A DNA stretch of 64,000 nt from Chlorobiaceae bacterium. GTDB taxonomy: Bacteria > Bacteroidota > Chlorobiia > Chlorobiales > Chlorobiaceae. Every line of letters starts with the position of its first letter. The first letter of the stretch is position 1. The position numbers and the translations under genes were made by a program. The stretch covers positions 1-64,000 of the forward strand of contig JABDHK010000002.1 in assembly GCA_012972835.1 (NCBI GenBank), read 5' to 3'. Shown here in pieces: positions 54,591-64,000 of the stretch. The notes below the pieces were generated by a model. That model saw only the letters and a program-made list of their open reading frames with translations. It did not search any database and was not told the origin of the DNA.

Positions 54591-56792
54591 TCAGCTTATA
54601 AGACGCTCAACAGTAAATACGCCCTCAACTTTTTTCACCTTATCCATAAGAGTGACGAGTTTGTCAGCATTACGAACATAGATCATGAGCGTTCCGACAA
54701 ACATCCCGTCGCGGGCATGAAGGGAAATACTGCGGATATTGGTATCGAATTTAGAGATAACGGTTGTAATCTGGTTGATAATGCCAATACGATCTTCACC
54801 GACAATTTTAATACCCGCAAGAAAATCGGTTTCAACTTTCCTGTTCCATGATACCGAAACAACACGCTCACTTTTCAGCAGATTTTCATTACTGACATTA
54901 ACACAGTTTTTGCGATGAATTTTCACAACCCCTTCTGTTGTAACAAATCCAATCACGTCATCGCCAGGAACCGGCTGACAGCACTTCGCATAAGAGTAGG
55001 CAATATTGCTCATACCGGCAACTGTGACCTCGTCCTTTTTTCCTGCACTACCTTCCTGTTCCTGCTCCTGACGAGCTTTCTGAAGATAGTCCTCAACCTC
55101 CCGGGCTTCGTCAATGGGAGTTTTTGCCGCCGGTTCTTCCTTACGCGAGCTTGTCACCCGCTCAATAACCTCTTCTCCATTGATCTGCTGGCGGGCAAGA
55201 GCGCTGAAAAAATCTGCCGGGGTTTTTATCCCATACTGTTTAACCTGCCGGATGATATCGTTATCTGAAAAAAGCTTTTTGGTACCGGAGAGCATTTTGT
55301 CCCACATGCCACGCCCTTTCTCAATCTGTATGCGCCGTTCCTCGTTGATGGCAGATCGAATTTTCAGCTTTGCACGCTGGGTAACAACTATTTTAAGCCA
55401 ATCAGGCTTCGGCTTCTGGTTTTTTGATGTAATGATCTCTACACGGTCACCGGATTTAAGCTGCGCATTCAGACGGACAATTTTGCCGTTAACCTTGGCA
55501 CCGATACAGCCGTTACCGACCTCAGAATGGATGGCATAAGCAAAATCAATCGGAGTTGCACCTGCTGGCATGGTTTTCATATCCCCTTTGGGAGTAAAAA
55601 CGTAAATCTCGTCATGGTAAAGATTAAGCTTGAATCCCTCCATAAAAGCAGCAGCCGAATCAGCATCCTTTATCAGCTCTCTTGCCCAGCGAAGAAAAGA
55701 ATCAACATTGGCATCATCTCTTGTTATTTTTTCCTTGTAGCGCCAGTGAGCCGCAACTCCAAGCTCCGCAAACTCATGCATACGCATCGTCCGGATCTGG
55801 ATCTCAACCATGTGCCCTTTCGGACCTATGATGGCTGAATGAAGAGATTGATATCCATTATGTTTGGGTATTGATATATAGTCCTTGAAATGCTGTGGAA
55901 TAGGAGGGTACTTCTGTGTAATAAAACCATAGACCGCAAAACAGTCGGCAATACGTTCCGTATCGACAATTACCCGAATGCCGTAGAGATCGTGAATATC
56001 CTCAAAACTTTTGTTCTTGCTGCGCATCTTGTTGTAGATCGAAAAGAGATGCTTGGCCCGTCCTTCCACCTCCACTTTAAAACCCTGTTTTTCAAGATCA
56101 GCCTTGATGGGAACAATCATTTTGCTGAGATAGTTGACCCGCTCTCCCCTGCTCATGCGAACCTTTTTCTGCAGAAAATCGTGCATTTCCGGATCAATAA
56201 ACTTGAGTGCAAGATTTTCAAACTCTACCCTCATTTTTCCAAGACCGAAACGGTGCGCAAGAGGAGCATAGATATCCCTTGTTTCAAGAGCAATCTTCAG
56301 ACGCCGGTGCTCAGGCAGCGATTCAAGTGTTCTCATGTTATGGAGCCGGTCACAAAACTTTATGAGAATAACCCGGATATCCTTCACCATCGAGAGCAGC
56401 ATCTTGCGAAAACCTTCAGCCTGAGTATTTTCCCGGTTGATCATGATTCCGGAAATCTTGGTAAGCCCTTCAACAATCTCAGCTACTTCAACGCCAAGTT
56501 CGGCCACAATGTCTTCATAGGTATAACCGCTGTCCTCAATCACATCATGCAGAAGCGCAGCCGCAACGGAAACCCCATCAAGGGGAAGTTCATTGAGAAG
56601 AATGGTGGCAACTTCAACTGGATGAAAAAAAAATGGTTCTCCTGAAGCCCTTTTTTCGCCTTCATGTGCCCGATAACACATAAAAAAGGCACGCTGGATC
56701 AGCGATTCATCAAAGTTTTTGAGATTCTGGCGGGAGAGCACAAGTATCTCGTGGAGTTTATTGTAATGATCCTTCTCTATCTGGGCTAACAT
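54591..56792 (-). CDS. spoT: Bifunctional (p)ppGpp synthetase/hydrolase, RelA/SpoT family
   Basis: 733 residues. N-terminal HD hydrolase domain (FFHPVEVATILLNELPLDGV, ALLHDVIEDSGYTYEDI, KFCDRLHNMRTLESLP), synthetase domain (DLYGIRVIVDTERIADCFAV, HNGYQSLHSAIIGPKGH, EIQIRTMRMHEFAELGVAAH), TGS domain (IYVFTPKGDMKTMPAGATPI), a zinc-finger-like stretch (YAKCCQPVPGDDVIGFVT) and C-terminal ACT domain (KIVGEDRIGIINQITTVISK). Both HD and synthetase motifs look intact, so it can be the only long enzyme (Rel). Ppx/GppA at 23428 may act on its pppGpp. Confidence 0.95.
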   Translation of the reverse strand: MLAQIEKDHYNKLHEILVLSRQNLKNFDESLIQRAFFMCYRAHEGEKRASGEPFFFHPVEVATILLNELPLDGVSVAAALLHDVIEDSGYTYEDIVAELGVEVAEIVEGLTKISGIMINRENTQAEGFRKMLLSMVKDIRVILIKFCDRLHNMRTLESLPEHRRLKIALETRDIYAPLAHRFGLGKMRVEFENLALKFIDPEMHDFLQKKVRMSRGERVNYLSKMIVPIKADLEKQGFKVEVEGRAKHLFSIYNKMRSKNKSFEDIHDLYGIRVIVDTERIADCFAVYGFITQKYPPIPQHFKDYISIPKHNGYQSLHSAIIGPKGHMVEIQIRTMRMHEFAELGVAAHWRYKEKITRDDANVDSFLRWARELIKDADSAAAFMEGFKLNLYHDEIYVFTPKGDMKTMPAGATPIDFAYAIHSEVGNGCIGAKVNGKIVRLNAQLKSGDRVEIITSKNQKPKPDWLKIVVTQRAKLKIRSAINEERRIQIEKGRGMWDKMLSGTKKLFSDNDIIRQVKQYGIKTPADFFSALARQQINGEEVIERVTSSRKEEPAAKTPIDEAREVEDYLQKARQEQEQEGSAGKKDEVTVAGMSNIAYSYAKCCQPVPGDDVIGFVTTEGVVKIHRKNCVNVSNENLLKSERVVSVSWNRKVETDFLAGIKIVGEDRIGIINQITTVISKFDTNIRSISLHARDGMFVGTLMIYVRNADKLVTLMDKVKKVEGVFTVERLIS

Positions 56793-56893
56793 TGCTCTTA
56801 AACTCCTGTAAACAACATATTAAAAGGTAAGAGGCACTCACGTGTTCTTCTATATAATGTATTTCCCAATAAACAAACAGCAGAAAAAGTGCT

Positions 56894-58954
56894 CTATTCA
56901 ACCGCCGGCGTATGTTTTATAGCCTGTTCAAGCTTTGATATCTCGTCACGCAGATATGCCGCTTTTTCATACTCCATATGGAGCGCCGCCTCCTGCATTT
57001 CAAGACGAAGCTCTGCGGCCATTGCATAACTTTCCTGAGGGGTCAATGTCTCAAGAAGGCCGGCAAGAAGCCTTTCAGGTTTTGGCTCCAGACCGAAACG
57101 CTTTCTCCGGTAGCGCTCCTCCGCATCGGCAACACTGGTAGTATCGAGAATCTGGTCAACCGATTTAATGATTGAGCGTGGAGTAATGCCGTGCTCTTCG
57201 TTATATCGATGCTGGATCGCACGACGCCTTGCCGTCTCATCAAGCACTTCACGGATGGATCGCGTTAAAACATCGGCATAAAGCACCACAAAACCATCGA
57301 CATTGCGAGCTGCCCTGCCGGCAATCTGCATAAGCGAACGGGTATTGCGCAAAAAGCCCTCCTTATCAGCATCAAGAATTGCTACAAGGGATACTTCCGG
57401 CAGATCAAGCCCTTCACGAAGGAGGTTAACTCCCACAAGCACATCAATGTCTCCTACCCTGAGCTCCCTGAGAATCTGTATGCGCTCCAGACTCTTGATC
57501 TCCGAATGCAGATAGCGAGAACGAATACCACTCTTCCTGAAAAAGTCGTGCAGGTCTTCGGCCATTCTTTTTGTCAGGGTCATAACAAGCACCTTGTGGC
57601 CTTTGGCGGTATGAATACGGATCTCTGCAAGCAGATTATCGATTTGCCCCGCGACAGGACGAACTTCTACCGGAGGGTCAAGCAAACCGGTAGGACGGAC
57701 AAGCTGTTCAACCACCACTCCACCTGAACGCATCAGTTCATGATCACTCGGAGTAGCACTGACACAGATCACCTGCGGCACCATCTCCTCAAACTCTTCA
57801 AACCGGAGTGGGCGGTTGTCGAGCGCTGAAGGCAGCCTGAAGCCGTGCTCAACAAGAATGGTTTTCCGGGAACGGTCTCCCCCGTACATACCCCGTATCT
57901 GTGGCAGTGTAACATGCGATTCATCAATGACCACAAGATAATCAGAAGGAAAGTAATCAAGAAGACAGTAAGGACGTTCACCCGCGTTACGCCCTGAAAG
58001 ATGCCTCGAATAATTTTCAATACCTGAACAGTAGCCAAGCTCTTTTATCATTTCGAGATCATAGCGGGTCCGCTCTTCTATTCTTCGGGCCTCAAGAAAA
58101 CGGTTATCCTGACGAAAACAATTTAACCTCTCTGCAAGCTCATTTTCAATAGCAAGCATGGCTTCATTGAGCATTGCGTCATCAGCGACAAACTGCCGGG
58201 CTGGATAGATAAACGCATAGTCATCAACTCCGAGCACCTCCCCGCTGTGAATATCAAAGGTCTGCAGGCTTTCAATGGTATTTCCGAAAAATTCAATCCT
58301 GAGAGCAAGTTCCTCGTGGGCTGGCACAAGATCAATAATATCACCTCTTACCCGAAACTTCCCTGAATTTGGCTGGACATCATCACGGACATAGTGAAGC
58401 GCTATCAGCTCCTTCAAAAAAGCATCCCGGTCTTTTTCCATACCGGAACGCAGTTCGATAATCTGGGCTTTCCAGTCGTCAGGTGAACCAAGACCATAAA
58501 TACAACTGACTGAACTTACCACAATCACATCATTTCTGCCACTGAGCAAAGCACTGGTGGCCTTGAGCCGCAAGCGTTCAATCTCATCATTTATCCGCAA
58601 ATCTTTGGCGATATACTTGTCAAGAGCAGGCAAATAAGCTTCGGGCTGGTAAAAATCATAGTAACTGATAAAATACTCAACGGCATTGTCGGGAAAAAAC
58701 TGTTTAAGTTCGCCGTAAAGCTGGGCCGCGAGTGTCTTGTTGTGGCTTATAACCAGAACAGGCTTATTGACCTGGGCAATAACGTTGGAGATGGTAAATG
58801 TTTTGCCGGAACCAGTAACACCAAGCAGTGTCTGGTATGGATTCCCCGAAAGCACTCCCTCAGTGAGCAATTCAATAGCTTTCGGCTGGTCACCCGCCGG
58901 GCTGTAAGGACTCACAAGATTGTATGTTCCACTCCCGCTCTCCTGCATAAACAA
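56894..58954 (-). CDS. uvrB: Excinuclease ABC subunit B
   Basis: About 684-686 residues: a TTG at 58954 or ATG at 58948 could start, with GAGGGGAG just upstream favouring the TTG spacing. It is the damage-verification helicase of nucleotide excision repair. Walker [21 protein letters not shown], the beta-hairpin region [70 protein letters not shown] and the C-terminal UVR domain [20 protein letters not shown] are all present. Monocistronic by spacing. Confidence 0.97.
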   Translation of the reverse strand: MFMQESGSGTYNLVSPYSPAGDQPKAIELLTEGVLSGNPYQTLLGVTGSGKTFTISNVIAQVNKPVLVISHNKTLAAQLYGELKQFFPDNAVEYFISYYDFYQPEAYLPALDKYIAKDLRINDEIERLRLKATSALLSGRNDVIVVSSVSCIYGLGSPDDWKAQIIELRSGMEKDRDAFLKELIALHYVRDDVQPNSGKFRVRGDIIDLVPAHEELALRIEFFGNTIESLQTFDIHSGEVLGVDDYAFIYPARQFVADDAMLNEAMLAIENELAERLNCFRQDNRFLEARRIEERTRYDLEMIKELGYCSGIENYSRHLSGRNAGERPYCLLDYFPSDYLVVIDESHVTLPQIRGMYGGDRSRKTILVEHGFRLPSALDNRPLRFEEFEEMVPQVICVSATPSDHELMRSGGVVVEQLVRPTGLLDPPVEVRPVAGQIDNLLAEIRIHTAKGHKVLVMTLTKRMAEDLHDFFRKSGIRSRYLHSEIKSLERIQILRELRVGDIDVLVGVNLLREGLDLPEVSLVAILDADKEGFLRNTRSLMQIAGRAARNVDGFVVLYADVLTRSIREVLDETARRRAIQHRYNEEHGITPRSIIKSVDQILDTTSVADAEERYRRKRFGLEPKPERLLAGLLETLTPQESYAMAAELRLEMQEAALHMEYEKAAYLRDEISKLEQAIKHTPAVE

Positions 58955-59114
58955 CGCTCCCCTCTTGACTGTTATTTCAATTGTTTTTGTCTACACTCTT
59001 TTGTTTGGTAGAGTATAACAAACCCTGAAAAACAATATAGGTGATAAGTCAGGAAAAGGATGGCGCATTATTGCGGAAGAGGAAACAGCTGGGGTGCTGA
59101 CGGAGGCTCACTAT
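58955..59114. other. Intergenic region upstream of uvrB, no gene found
   Basis: 160 bases separating uvrB from the DUF2442 gene. It must contain the uvrB promoter. No SOS-box-like palindrome or clear hexamer pair was identified. Confidence 0.4.
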
Positions 59115-59435
59115 TCAGATGCATTCGCTGATTTTCTGATCTGATCGGCCACTCTTCTTAATTTGAGTTGAAAATGCATCGACATATTTTTCCCAAAGGT
59201 AGAGCATATCAGGATCGAAATCCGCTCCATTTGGCCATACCACAGTCCCCACCTCATGATCAACAGAAACCTGTTCAAAAAGATCCCTTCTACGCAACGG
59301 CCCATAGAGTTCACCAAACAAAACAGGTTCAACGTTAATATCCTTAATGCTGCCATCATTAAAATGCACTCGCATTACATATCCATCGTCAAGTAGATCA
59401 ACAGCAGAAACTCTTCTAAACTGGTGCTTCATCAT
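59115..59435 (-). CDS. DUF2442 domain protein
   Basis: 106 residues. DUF2442 pattern: DLLDDGYVMRVHFNDGSIKD, FGELYGPLRRRDLFEQVSVD and GTVVWPNGADFDPDMLYLW. These small proteins usually accompany DUF4160 proteins and are suspected to form toxin-antitoxin-like or accessory pairs; function is unproven. It follows the DUF4160 gene by 18 bases. The Lys/Ser-rich tail is longer than in many relatives. Confidence 0.87.
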   Translation of the reverse strand: MMKHQFRRVSAVDLLDDGYVMRVHFNDGSIKDINVEPVLFGELYGPLRRRDLFEQVSVDHEVGTVVWPNGADFDPDMLYLWEKYVDAFSTQIKKSGRSDQKISECI

Positions 59436-59453
59436 TATAACCCTATTGATTTA

Positions 59454-59711
59454 TTACTGTAACGGTTCAATTTTAGCCGGGGCTTTGCCTTCCTGTAACA
59501 AATCCCAATCTGACATAAGTTCAAATTGATGAATCTCTGCCCATGCCTCCACTAACCGCCGTTGCCTATCAGCCAAAGATCCCTCAATCATTTTTGAAAA
59601 AACAGCTTGCAAACCCTGATAATAAACGTGGAAATGCGACTTATGATGTGGAGAATCTATTTCAGCATGCATCCTGATTATAATCCCATAAAATCTTGTA
59701 ATTTCAGGCAT
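59454..59711 (-). CDS. DUF4160 domain protein
   Basis: 85 residues. DUF4160 signature: MPEITRFYGIIIRMH and SPHHKSHFHVYYQGLQAVFS with the conserved H-x-PHFH-type histidines, then RRLVEAWAEIHQFELMSDWD. It is the first gene of the DUF4160-DUF2442 pair. An RTX-repeat remnant lies immediately upstream. The role is unknown, with toxin-antitoxin-like pairing suggested by context. Confidence 0.87.
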   Translation of the reverse strand: MPEITRFYGIIIRMHAEIDSPHHKSHFHVYYQGLQAVFSKMIEGSLADRQRRLVEAWAEIHQFELMSDWDLLQEGKAPAKIEPLQ

Positions 59712-59721
59712 TATCTATATT

Positions 59722-59940
59722 TTACTTCGGATTGGTTTTGCAACGAAACATACGTATTCTGTCAGTAAGATAGTGACTATAGTTGCCTTTCCAAAACCCG
59801 AACCAGACAACAATATCAAGGGCGCTACATGTGCCATTAATGGCTGCTGCACCTATCAAAATCAGGTTATCAACTTTCGCTACATACACCAACTTGACCC
59901 CTAAAAATTGAGGTTTTCCGACCGTACAGAGCTTATATTA
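59722..59940 (-). pseudogene. Second decayed RTX/hemolysin-type repeat fragment
   Basis: Minus-strand translation from about 59940 to the TAA at 59724-59722 gives SSVRSENLNFLGVKLVYVAK then VDNLILIGAAAINGTCSALD. Both halves echo the VENLTLTGxAAINGTGNALD repeat. The ITGNxGNN continuation is lost (IVVWFGFWKGN instead). No start codon is present. It corresponds to the fragment at 567-826, with about 70 percent base similarity by eye over the shared core. Confidence 0.5.
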
Positions 59941-60005
59941 CTCAGAAAGGCCATAGAAGAGGTTTGCAAGTATGGGCTTAAAATCCCATTATTATATTTT
60001 TGACC

Positions 60006-62951
60006 ATGCGGGGTAATTTTCAGAGTTTCATAACCAGCCGTATCCCGATGTTCACCATCGGGATGCTCTTTTTACATTTAATCTCCTGTAAACCAATGAT
60101 CCACGAAGATAAGCACTATCCATACACTACTACTCCGGGAGACTCACTCCATACAAGAATATATAGACTGAGTAACGGCTTGACGGTCTTCATGAGTCCT
60201 AACAGTGAGGAGCCGAGAATATATACCTCAATTGCTGTCCGGGCTGGAAGTAAAAACGATCCGGCTGAGACAACCGGGCTTGCACACTATCTCGAGCACA
60301 TGCTCTTCAAGGGAACTGATTCAATCGGCTCTCTTAACTATGAAAAGGAACATGCCGAGCTTGAAAAAATATCGGAGCTCTATGAAAAATACCGATCAAC
60401 ATCGGATACTGAGAAAAGGGCTGCCATATACAAGGATATTGACAGCATTTCCAATATAGCTGCAAGCTATACTGTACCCAATGAATATGACAAAATTCTG
60501 AACTCCATTGGAGCCCATGGCACCAATGCCTACACCTGGGTTGAACAAACTGTCTATCTCAATGATATTCCATCGAACAAACTCGACCAGTGGCTGACCA
60601 TTGAAGCAGAACGATTCCGCAATCCGGTCATGAGACTTTTTCATACCGAACTTGAAACCGTCTATGAAGAGAAGAACATGTCGATGGATAGTGACAGTCA
60701 TAAAATATGGGAAAGCCTTTTTGCTGAACTCTTTAAAAAAAACACTTACGGCACACAGACAACAATTGGCAAGGCTGAGCATCTGAAAAACCCATCAATA
60801 AAGAATGTTCTTAATTACTACCGTACCTATTATGTACCGAACAACATGGCACTCTGCATCGCCGGTGATTTTGATCCGGATACTGCCATAAAACTTGTCG
60901 ATAAAAAGTTTTCAGTGCTTCAACCAAAAGATATCCCTCTCTTTACGCCTGCGGTGGAAGAGGCAATCACCAAACCATCCGTTGTCAAGGTTAAAGGACC
61001 AGAATCAGAAGAGGTTGTCATAGGGTTCCGGTTCAATGGAATCAACAACACCGATGCCGATTATCTGACACTTATTGACAAAATTTTATTCAATCAGACT
61101 GCGGGCCTGATTGACCTTAACCTGAACCAGCAGCAGAAGGTCCTGGATGGCAGTTCGATGCTGGTGATGATGAAAGATTACTCCTCTCATATTCTGAGTG
61201 GTAAACCGAGGGAAGGTCAAAGCCTTGACCAGGTTAAGGAGTTGCTGCTCAACCAGCTCGAACTTCTCAAAGAGGGCAAATTTCCCGAATGGCTGCTGGA
61301 AGCGGCAATCAATGACCTGAAAATTGAACAGCTAAAACTCTACGAAAGCAACAAGGGACGTGTTGAGTCATACGTTGATTCGTTTGTCTGGGGAATGGAG
61401 TGGTCGGAACATGTCGGCCAGTTCAACCGTCTGGAAAAAATCACCAAAGAGGATATTGTGACGTTTGCACAGCATCACTACTGTAGTAATTATGTCAGTA
61501 TATACAAGGAACACGGTAAACCAGAAAGCGAAGCAAAAATACAGAAACCACTGATTACCCCCCTCAAGGTTAACCGGGATAGTTCCTCACCTTTTGCAGA
61601 AAAAATCCTGGCTCAGAAATCCAATAAAATTGAACCATTATTTCTTGACTATACCAAGGATATAAAGTTTTTTGATATTAATCCAGATATCAAGCTCCAC
61701 TACCTGCACAATCATGAAAACGAGCTGTTCTCTCTCTATTATGTGTTTGATATTGGCAAAAATGAGAGTAAAAATATAGAACTTGCTCTCGACTACCTCT
61801 CTTATCTCGGGACATCCAAACTTCCTGCTGCAGAATTCAACAGGGAACTCTATAAAATCGGCGCGAGCTTTTCAGCATTTACTTCGGATCATTTCGTATA
61901 CCTGAAACTTTCTGGACTTCAAAAAAACTCCGCAGCAGCAATTCGACTGCTTGAAAGTCTTCTTGTTGACACCCGTCCGGATGAGGAAACACTTGCAAAG
62001 CTAAAAGCAGGAATCTTGAAAGAGCGTGCTGATGACAAGCTTTCCAAAAAGAAAATACTTTTTGAGGCCATGGCCAATTACGGGAAGTATGGCCCTGTTT
62101 CGCCATTTACAAACGTTCTCAGCAATGATGAGCTGGAAAATATCACTTCAAAAGAGTTGCTTGAAGTCATCGGTGAACTTTTGCACTACCGGCATCGGGT
62201 TCTTTACTATGGACCTGCTTCTTCCGACGAGATACTTGGTGAATTGCGTACGGTGCGGCATTACCCGGAATCATTTACAACCGTACCAACATCCAGCCCA
62301 TACAAAGATCTTGAACAGAGTGCAAATCTTGTTTATGTAGTTAACTACGATATGACTCAGGCTGAGGTTCTTCTGTTGACAAAGGCCGAAGCGTATAACC
62401 CTTCAATGGTACCACTGGTAACCCTCTTCAACGAATATTATGGTGGAGGAATGTCGTCAGTTGTTTTCCAGGAACTTCGTGAAGCAAAAGCATTGGCTTA
62501 CTCGGTTTTTTCTGTTTACAAAGCACCAAAACAGCAAAAAGAGCACAACTTTATTGTAAGCTACATTGGCACTCAGGCTGACAAGTTGCCTGAAGCACTC
62601 GACGGGATCACTATACTGATGAACAAACTGCCGAAATCACCTGAACTGTTCGCTTCGGCACAAAACGGTATTCTGCAAAAAATCTCCACTGAACGGTTGA
62701 CAAAAACAGAGGTTCTTTTCAATTATGAAGAAGCAGTCCGACTTGGACACGACTATGATATCAGAAAAGATATTTATCGTGATGCTGCTTGCCTGAACCT
62801 GACCGATATCGAAAAATTCCACAAGGAGCACTTTGTCAATAAAAAACATGTAATGCTTGTCCTTGGCAAAAAGGAAAATCTCGACATGGAGACACTTCGG
62901 AAATACGGAACAGTTAAAGAGCTGGAACTGAAGGATATTTTTGGCTACTGA
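60006..62951 (+). CDS. M16-family zinc peptidase, predicted lipoprotein
   Basis: 981 residues from the ATG at 60006 (a TTG at 60000 is in frame). The signal sequence ends in a lipobox, FLHLISC, so it is probably lipid-anchored. The catalytic half has the inverted zinc motif [11 protein letters not shown] (HxxEH) and, downstream, the third ligand in [11 protein letters not shown]. The second, non-catalytic M16C-like half contains [20 protein letters not shown] and [10 protein letters not shown]. Length is that of two-half M16 peptidases such as pitrilysin-like proteases. It cleaves peptides in the periplasm by family analogy; the substrate is unknown. Followed by the REPIN-like repeat. Confidence 0.92.
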   Translation: MRGNFQSFITSRIPMFTIGMLFLHLISCKPMIHEDKHYPYTTTPGDSLHTRIYRLSNGLTVFMSPNSEEPRIYTSIAVRAGSKNDPAETTGLAHYLEHMLFKGTDSIGSLNYEKEHAELEKISELYEKYRSTSDTEKRAAIYKDIDSISNIAASYTVPNEYDKILNSIGAHGTNAYTWVEQTVYLNDIPSNKLDQWLTIEAERFRNPVMRLFHTELETVYEEKNMSMDSDSHKIWESLFAELFKKNTYGTQTTIGKAEHLKNPSIKNVLNYYRTYYVPNNMALCIAGDFDPDTAIKLVDKKFSVLQPKDIPLFTPAVEEAITKPSVVKVKGPESEEVVIGFRFNGINNTDADYLTLIDKILFNQTAGLIDLNLNQQQKVLDGSSMLVMMKDYSSHILSGKPREGQSLDQVKELLLNQLELLKEGKFPEWLLEAAINDLKIEQLKLYESNKGRVESYVDSFVWGMEWSEHVGQFNRLEKITKEDIVTFAQHHYCSNYVSIYKEHGKPESEAKIQKPLITPLKVNRDSSSPFAEKILAQKSNKIEPLFLDYTKDIKFFDINPDIKLHYLHNHENELFSLYYVFDIGKNESKNIELALDYLSYLGTSKLPAAEFNRELYKIGASFSAFTSDHFVYLKLSGLQKNSAAAIRLLESLLVDTRPDEETLAKLKAGILKERADDKLSKKKILFEAMANYGKYGPVSPFTNVLSNDELENITSKELLEVIGELLHYRHRVLYYGPASSDEILGELRTVRHYPESFTTVPTSSPYKDLEQSANLVYVVNYDMTQAEVLLLTKAEAYNPSMVPLVTLFNEYYGGGMSSVVFQELREAKALAYSVFSVYKAPKQQKEHNFIVSYIGTQADKLPEALDGITILMNKLPKSPELFASAQNGILQKISTERLTKTEVLFNYEEAVRLGHDYDIRKDIYRDAACLNLTDIEKFHKEHFVNKKHVMLVLGKKENLDMETLRKYGTVKELELKDIFGY

Positions 62952-62966
62952 TCCACAACCACCACT

Positions 62967-63052
62967 GGGAACGCCGAGCCCCAGCTCGGCATTTTGCCAA
63001 GTGCCTTGTACATGATTTCCATGAGTGAGCCGAGCTGGGGCTCGGCGCTCCC
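62967..63052. repeat. REPIN-like inverted doublet of GCCGAGC hairpins
   Basis: The left element 62967-62990 is itself a hairpin (GCCGAGC-CCCA-GCTCGGC after GGGAAC). The right element 63029-63052 is its inverted copy (23 of 24 bases match the reverse complement). A 38-base spacer separates them. This is the organisation of REP doublets (REPINs). It lies between the M16 gene and lptF and may also act as a terminator or mRNA stabiliser. No transposase was seen. Confidence 0.85.
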
Positions 63053-63151
63053 GGATCTACCCTTTCAACCACATCGCCTATGTGCAAAATAATACCATTG
63101 TTATCTCAAGTACCTTTTTTGCTTTGATGCTCTTAACACAGATAGAATTTC

Positions 63152-64000
63152 ATGAAGATTCTCAACCGATACATATTCAAGCAGTTTGCAAAGGCATTTC
63201 TGTTTTCGTGCATAGCCTTTGTTTTTCTGTTCGTTCTTATCAGTATGGTTGAAAAACTTGACAAGTTCATAGACAGAAATCTCACCCTTTTGGAGATTGC
63301 CCGTTATTACATGCTCTCAGTACCCTCCACGCTCCTGATAACATCTCCGGTAAGCGCTCTCTTGTCGTCAATTCTTGTTGCTGGAAGACTCTCTGTTTCA
63401 AGCGAACTTCCGGCAATACGCTCTGCCGGTGTCAGTATGCGCCAGCTGCTGACTCCTTTTATTACCGGCGGGGTACTTATCTGCGCCTTGAATCTTGTCA
63501 ATTCATGCTGGATTGCTCCGGCAGCATTTACTGGCATGAATTACTTTGAGCAACATTATGTCAATAATAATTCAGCACTGCCTCAGAAAAACGGAACTCT
63601 TCATATTCTCGAGCCGGGTAACCGTATTGTGTCGTTAAGTGCTTTTGATGGTGACCGGTTTAACGTCAGTGGAGTTTCCATTGAGGATTTCACTGCTTCT
63701 CACCTCGGCAGGCGGATAGATGCAGAGTCAATGCGTTACAACGCTACAATCGGAGAGTGGGTGATGAAGAATGCTTCTACCCGCATTTTTACCGGAAATC
63801 GTGAAGTTTTGAATAGAGTGCCGTCGAAATCAATCAAGCTTACCATTACACCGCACTCACTTGAGGAACTCAATCTGCAGCCTGATGAATTGAACATTGT
63901 CCAACATTACCGCTATCTTGCCGATAAATTGAATGCTGGATTTTCGGGGCTTGAACGCTCCATGGTGAAGTTTCATACAAAATTCTCCCTGCCATTTGCC
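63152..64000 (+). CDS. LptF/LptG-family lipopolysaccharide export permease (partial, runs off right edge)
   Basis: First 283 residues from the ATG at 63152. The YjgP/YjgQ start MKILNRYIFKQFAKAFLFSC is followed by a hydrophobic run and MVEKLDKFIDRNLTLLEIAR, YYMLSVPSTLLITSPVSALL, SSELPAIRSAGVSMRQLLTP and then a periplasmic beta-jellyroll segment (HILEPGNRIVSLSAFDGDRF). These are standard for LptF/LptG, the permease pair that with LptB extracts lipopolysaccharide from the inner membrane. Which of the two cannot be told from this part. The C-terminal membrane segments are outside the window. Confidence 0.9.
   Translation, partial: MKILNRYIFKQFAKAFLFSCIAFVFLFVLISMVEKLDKFIDRNLTLLEIARYYMLSVPSTLLITSPVSALLSSILVAGRLSVSSELPAIRSAGVSMRQLLTPFITGGVLICALNLVNSCWIAPAAFTGMNYFEQHYVNNNSALPQKNGTLHILEPGNRIVSLSAFDGDRFNVSGVSIEDFTASHLGRRIDAESMRYNATIGEWVMKNASTRIFTGNREVLNRVPSKSIKLTITPHSLEELNLQPDELNIVQHYRYLADKLNAGFSGLERSMVKFHTKFSLPFA

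Noticed and set aside
55890-56645. 251-codon plus-strand open frame inside relA/spoT
   Set aside because: Antisense shadow of a gene with intact HD and synthetase motifs.

Overview
The window looks like a chromosome segment of a green sulfur bacterium (Chlorobiaceae, Chlorobium/Pelodictyon type). This is inferred from gene content: a CruA/CruB-type lycopene cyclase, a BchE-like B12-binding radical SAM protein of the kind used in bacteriochlorophyll side-chain methylation, a polyprenol/phytol-kinase-like membrane enzyme, an NfnAB ferredoxin-NADP transhydrogenase, and Haem_bd and helix-hairpin-helix outer-membrane families typical of Bacteroidetes/Chlorobi. The species cannot be fixed from the sequence alone. 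No tRNA, rRNA, CRISPR array or intact insertion sequence was seen.

Layout. 1-1.8 kb is a scrambled accessory patch. It holds an open frame joining delta-60 repeats to the C-terminal part of a glycosyltransferase, an exact 180-bp copy of that glycosyltransferase segment, a decayed RTX/hemolysin-type repeat gene and a VapBC-like toxin-antitoxin pair. 1.8-8.8 kb is a minus-strand surface-polysaccharide operon, transcribed wza-wzz-wzi-wbaP-glycosyltransferase. 9.1-10.9 kb is the radical SAM enzyme. 11.0-11.9 kb is a Phd/RelE-type toxin-antitoxin cassette flanked by two 50-bp direct repeats. 12-21 kb carries a methyltransferase, a heme-binding c-type protein, and a plus-strand run of site-2 protease, folP, smc, HAD phosphatase, nusB and nth. 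21-25 kb (minus) holds pabC, pabB and ppx/gppA; the pabB/pabC junction contains a tandem duplication that appears to have split an ancestral fused gene. 25-32 kb has the polyprenol kinase, tsaC, a helix-hairpin-helix outer-membrane protein, rluB, scpB, hisA and hisH. 32-35 kb is nfnA-nfnB-nikR. 35-38.6 kb has DUF1499, an NYN-S1 protein, an orphan efflux adaptor, hisI and menG/ubiE. 38.6-44.4 kb has a VanZ remnant, a LOG-family gene, ligA, the lycopene cyclase, a LolD-like ATPase and recX. 44.4-48 kb is the translation block rplM-rpsI-rpsB-tsf followed by pyrH. 48-59 kb is housekeeping: der, mrp, nfu, ftsK, gcvT, relA/spoT and uvrB. 59-60 kb is a second accessory patch (DUF4160/DUF2442 pair plus another RTX-repeat remnant). 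60-64 kb has an M16 lipoprotein peptidase, a REPIN-like inverted repeat and the start of an LptF/LptG permease.

Most of the window is ordinary core genome in short co-directional groups. The unusual material is concentrated at the two ends and at small intergenic islets: truncated and recombined repeat-protein genes, toxin-antitoxin cassettes, and dispersed short repeats (a TATAGGACTTAT family at three sites and one GCCGAGC doublet). The best candidates for something new are the delta-60/glycosyltransferase chimera, the split pabBC gene and the NYN-S1 protein. No complete undescribed multi-gene system could be defended from the sequence alone.
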